From Lophius americanus (taxonomy: Eukaryota > Chordata > Actinopteri > Lophiiformes > Lophiidae): 64,000 nucleotides of DNA. This document shows positions 59,819 through 64,000 of this stretch, in pieces (position 1 is the first letter of the stretch; the number at the start of each line of letters is the position of its first letter). The position numbers and the translations under genes are program-made. Location of the stretch: positions 3,467,501-3,531,500 of the forward strand of contig JBBDHG010000008.1 in the NCBI GenBank assembly GCA_037951165.1, read 5' to 3'. A model generated the notes under the pieces. The model was not told the origin of the DNA. It did no database searches and saw only the letters and a program-made list of their open reading frames with translations.

Positions 59819-61889
59819 GTGTAGGCTAGAAAAGAACACCAAAGTTGGATGAAATAATCCAGGCTGGGACAGTGTAAATACAGGGTAAATATTTCTAATT
59901 TGATGGATTATTCTACAGGCACACATCACGAGGCTCAAATTCTAGGTGCTGTGGCGTTTTTGCATTTGTTTGTGTGGTAGCGGGGTGGGGCTTGTTGTTA
60001 TACCCAAGCATGTGTCACTGCTTGTGATTCATGCCATGACATCATCTGCCATTACAACCAGACTGTCTGGGGAACCATAGGGGCAGAGATTAAACCTGAG
60101 AGAGAGACAGAGAGACATACAGAGAGACACCCCCACCCCCACTAAACTGGCATTTAGGTTACCATCCTCATGGCAACATGAAGACAATGGTTGGTGGTTG
60201 TGCTGTTGACCATGTGATCAACAGGCAAACCCAGTCTGACCAGACTGAGTGACCCCAACCAGCCTGCAAACATTGTCTGTTAAAGCCCATTTCAGGACGA
60301 GCTGATGGTTTCAGACCAGATTTAATATTATTAGAAGGATGGGGAATGTGTGCATTAATTTTTTTGATTCTTCATCTGTGCTCCTTACTTTGGACAGCCC
60401 GGACAAAATTAAAGGTACACCTGGCTCCCCTTTAAAATTCTGTATAAAAGCGGATTTAGCTGCAAGACAAGATCATCAGCGGCGTTTTGTGTTCAAAAAG
60501 GCAGAAGAATGGTATCTGCAAGACCAACTTGTTTCACCATCTCCAAACAAACCTAAGAATCCACCACTAAGAAAACCAAGGTTATAAAAAGTATCGGATT
60601 TCAGTTGTCCATGGAAAACTAAGCATGGTACCAGCAATTTTAAAAAACTCAAAAAACCTTGACATGGAAACAAACAGATGGTAAGACCTATCAAATGCAG
60701 TTGTCAACAAATTTCCAAAATACAATAGTGTCCTCATAAAACTCATACAGATTACAGATACATACAGAATGTGGTTCAGGGTCTTGCTCAATGATCCTAT
60801 TATTATTATTTAGCGACCGTCATAGCAAGGAGATTGACAACTGATGTCATTCATAGCGTGGCCACTTTTATGAGACCAAAAAGGAGGACTCTTTGCATGA
60901 TTCAGTGAATTGTGGCTAGCAATATGGACTAAATCATATATCATATTGTTCTGACCAAAACAATTCCCTCACTTATATCGATTTGATATAGCTATGAAAA
61001 GATTTACAAAATGCTTCTCCAAAACCTTTATTTAAAGTTTCTCGCCAAAAAATACATTTTACAAGATAACATTTGAACAAATCTTAATGATCGCCCCCAA
61101 ACTGTTTATTTTTAATAGGCATTGAACATATCATGCATTGTATCCTTTTGTAAGCTGCTGACAGCTACGTTAGCAAGGTCTCTTGCCGATGGTGAAAATT
61201 CCTTCATTTGTTGTTCACACTTAAGCATTATCAGAGTTGCTAGGGGTTTCTTACGAATTAAATAAATAAGAAATAGTTGGAAACACTGGATGTAAATTAG
61301 AAAACAATGAAAATGTACCATTTTAATCACCATATGGAGAACTACCTAAGTAACTTTCAGATGCAAATCCTATGCAAAATTTTATAAATGAGACCCCAGA
61401 TGCAGGCACGTCCTACGATGATTTCCCTTTATAAATCTCAACCCATTGGAAGTGTGGCACAGCACGTATGGCATTCATTTAAGGCCCACATTTGCCCATA
61501 AAAACTCACAGAAATGCGTCTCATTAATATTAAGTCAGTCACTGAGAAAGCACACAGGAAAACAAAAAAAAAACTATTAAACGTATAACTACATGAGAGA
61601 GGAGGAAACCCAAATCAAGATATTGTTTGGAGAACAGATTGCAGAAATGTCAGAGATAAAGTAGTGATGGAAGTATTGAAGCTGCTGCATCTCAGATGGT
61701 TGGACCGAAAAACTGACATATTTTTAAAACGTCCCCTAAATATTGGACTTTGAATAATTTAAAAAGAGACCATCCAACCTTGTGTGATTAAAAACAAAAA
61801 TATAAAAACACACGCAGTGGTTGTGTCACAGGCTAACCCCTTTATTTTTAATAACGAAAAAACTAAACCAATGCTGTCAACCCTGACAG

Positions 61890-62640
61890 CTAGGGTATTT
61901 CCCTGAGAAGTCCCCAATCCCCTTGATTGGAACTCCTCGTATCATATGTGAACATCTGTCCAAAAAGCTGTATATTTTAGATAGAAAGTTCCCCCTTGGG
62001 AGTAAAATATGATAGATTCATATTCACCAAAGTTTGACTAAATTGGACAAACAATTAAGAAGTTACGGCTGAAAAACAGTGTTATTCATAGAATGCTCCC
62101 ATGGTGAGTAAAATATAGGTACTGGAGTAAAATATAAAATTATCCAAGTTTATTCATTTGCATTAATATGGCGCAAAATCGGATGAACTTTTCAGAAATT
62201 ATGGGGCGAAAACTTTTGAGGCTAAAGCTCCCCTTATTTTTGAAAATATAGAACCGCGCTTTCCCAAAATCACTCCAGTTCTTCCTCGCACTAGGGTTTA
62301 TGTGGTTAGAAAATCTGAAAATGATCTACGAAATATTTTGAATTATGTCTAGAATATAGTGTTTTTCATATTGAGTAAAATATGAACTACTGAATTAAAT
62401 TAATGATTACATGATAGATCTCCTCAAGTTGATTCGTATGCATCAAGTTTGAACTTAATTGGAACAACGGTACAGAAATATTGGCATGAAAATTTTGGAG
62501 ATAAAGCTCCCCCTAGTGTCGAAAATACAAAACAAACCTTTCCCAAAACACCCCAGTTCTTCCTTGCACCAAGTGGATGTAAAATATGAAGATTATCCTC
62601 GTGTTAGTTTTCGAGTTGTTGAGTTGTCATGATTGATCTG
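61890..62640 (+). repeat. Diverged tandem array, ~283-bp units (intron 1)
   Basis: Same family and orientation as 21.1-22.4 kb. AAAGCTCCCCTTATTT at about 62226 and AAAGCTCCCCCTAGTG at about 62508 give a period near 282 bp. TCTGAAAATGATC, TTTCCCAAAA...CCAGTTCTTCCT and GAGTAAAATATGAAC recur. About two and a half units. Confidence 0.7.
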
Positions 62641-63489
62641 CTGCTATGGCGAACGCAGCGATGATGATTCCGTAATATACTCGACTTTTCAGGGATGTAA
62701 ATAGTGGGGGATTTCTGGGAACCCCTCCAGAGTGGAATGACAGATGGATTCTACATTAGTGAAAACAAAATACAATCAGGTTGTGTGTTGAATGGACAAA
62801 TTAGCACTTATGCTGTTTTTACGCAGGGAAAAGGACACAATAGGCTTAATTATCAGAAGTACCGAAGACTTGCCTCTTCCACCCTCCACACCCTCCAACA
62901 GCACCAAATCAACCACTATGTGTCATTATGCATTTTTATACCAACTAATACAATAATAATAATATTAATAAAACACATAAAATGCAGAATATGATATATG
63001 ATGAGAAACTGACTCGTACCAGACCGAGTGAGGCATCAGACACTGCTTCAGTGTTATCGTCATTTGTCTAAAGGTTAACTTTCTTATTTATTAGAAAGAA
63101 TTTCCATTACATAAATATTGTTTGATAACTACAGAAACATCAGAGGGTACATTTGCAGTGACAGACACCTGTATTAATTCTCCAGGAAAGATGACTTTTG
63201 ATTATTCATTGTTCAACTGGCTATGTGATCATGTTTTTGGTTTATTTCACACACTGGTATTAATTAAAACTTTTTCTCCATTTAAACCTTCCACCATTAG
63301 CTTAAGTTACCCGAAAAGTAAGCTTATAGTTAAGTATTGGCAGAAGCCTAAAATATTGGCTTAACTAAAGATCATTGGACCTCGCTAATCAATCACAATT
63401 ATATCTGTGTTACGCCACACATCATGTACTTGAATCTTCGCTCATGTAGATGAACGTGCTGAGGAAGTAATCATCACCACACACTCTTA

Positions 63490-63800
63490 TTAATGATTTA
63501 TTAGATCATAAATGGACTATAAGACTAGATAAAGAGAATGGACGCTTTTCTAGTGAGCTCGACCACTCAACATGCTTTACATTGCAACCAGCATTCACCG
63601 GTTCACAAAAACTTTCCTACAGTGATGACATAGGCAACCATGCAAGATGCCACCAGCTCATCAGCAGTGGTATCCATTCACGGCATCATCCACACACACC
63701 AATGGAACAGCCATTGAAGGTGAAGGTCTGTAGCAACTTGGTTGCTACAGACCTTCAGTCAAGAGGATGACCGTACTACCAACTGAGCCGGCGGCACCGC
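63490..63800 (+). repeat. Teleost dispersed repeat, second copy
   Basis: ATAAATGGACTATAAGAC, TTTTCTAGTGAGCTCGACCA, GCATTCACCGGTTCACA, ACCAATGGAACAGCCATTG, ACCTTCAGTCAAGAGGATGA and ACCAACTGAGCCGGCGGC parallel the copy at 49.56-49.95 kb. It contains a perfect hairpin at 63721-63757. Confidence 0.6.
63721..63757. repeat. Perfect 17-bp inverted repeat, 3-nt loop
   Basis: 63721-63737 (TGAAGGTCTGTAGCAAC) is the exact reverse complement of 63741-63757, with TTG between. It sits within the dispersed repeat at 63.49-63.80 kb. Confidence 0.97.
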
Positions 63801-64000
63801 ATCATATTTTTGTTAAGACCAATTTGCATATTATGTGTGAAAGAATAGCAAATAAAATATGGTACGGATAAACATTATTATTAGTATTATTAATAATAAT
63901 AAGATTTATTTTTCAATCAACAGATAGCCCTTAATGATACATCTTTTGCAGAGCCAAAGGTGATGTTTTCACAATGCCTTTTCCTTTAATAAATACAAAA

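Larger units (their letters stand above)
45269..64000 (-). other. Presumed sos2 intron 1 (5' part open), unassigned stretches
   Basis: No second gene and no sos2 exon 1 was recognised in this 18.7 kb. Besides the elements listed separately, these stretches hold nothing I can name: 45269-46690, 47391-49560, 54301-55817, 55948-57003, 58706-59145, 59819-61890, 62641-63490 and 63801-64000. Motifs such as repeated GTTAGC (47670-47710) and GAGA (60095-60128) are low-complexity. If exon 1 is nearer than thought, part of this could be promoter or upstream sequence. Confidence 0.45.

Noticed and set aside
59003..59938. Open frames of up to 261 codons rich in Tyr, Ile, His, Met on both strands
   Set aside because: They are translations of the TA/CATA microsatellite and have no protein character.

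Overview
The window is a piece of a vertebrate genome, almost certainly a ray-finned (teleost) fish. The evidence is one intron-rich gene of vertebrate type, compact introns (74 to about 300 bp) mixed with large ones, and a repeat content typical of teleosts: L2-clade LINEs with an ATT-rich tail, RTE-type fragments, Tc1-like elements, many hAT-like ends and (CATA)n/(TA)n microsatellites. The species cannot be named from the sequence alone.

The only gene I can support is sos2, encoding the Ras guanine-nucleotide exchange factor Son of sevenless 2, on the minus strand. I placed 22 coding exons, numbered 2 to 23 by comparison with the remembered 23-exon human gene, between 45268 and 5108. All have AG/GT borders. 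Their phases join into one uninterrupted reading frame of 1305 codons plus stop. In order they encode most of the histone-fold domain (exons 2-4), the DH domain (5-9), the PH domain and the start of REM (10), the rest of REM (11-14), the CDC25 catalytic domain with its helical hairpin (14-19) and the proline-rich Grb2-binding tail (20-23). Assignment to sos2 rather than sos1 rests on SOS2-type stretches such as MDMFDQ near the DH start, the PPRDPLPDTPPPVP stretch and the KREL...VENTDSSQ C-terminus. Exon 1, with the start codon and promoter, was not found; it probably lies beyond 64000, making intron 1 more than 18.7 kb.

Layout: 1-3900 is downstream repeat-rich DNA (Tc1-like and RTE remnants, a microsatellite). 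3925-5107 is the probable 3' UTR. 5108-20998 holds exons 23 to 8 in fairly compact form. 20999-45268 holds exons 7 to 2, separated by large introns packed with L2, hAT-like, Expander-type and tandem-repeat sequence. 45269-64000 is presumed intron 1 and holds nested transposons, a second L2 copy, a 0.67-kb TA/CATA microsatellite and more dispersed repeats. All transposon open reading frames seen are broken.

I found no convincing new biological system. The best leads are a set of perfect or near-perfect short inverted repeats with tiny loops (two back to back inside the 220-bp intron 21, others at 15.65, 26.6, 29.1 and 63.7 kb), which look like template-switch scars and could affect splicing, and an AT-rich family of diverged ~283-bp tandem units at four intronic sites in both orientations.
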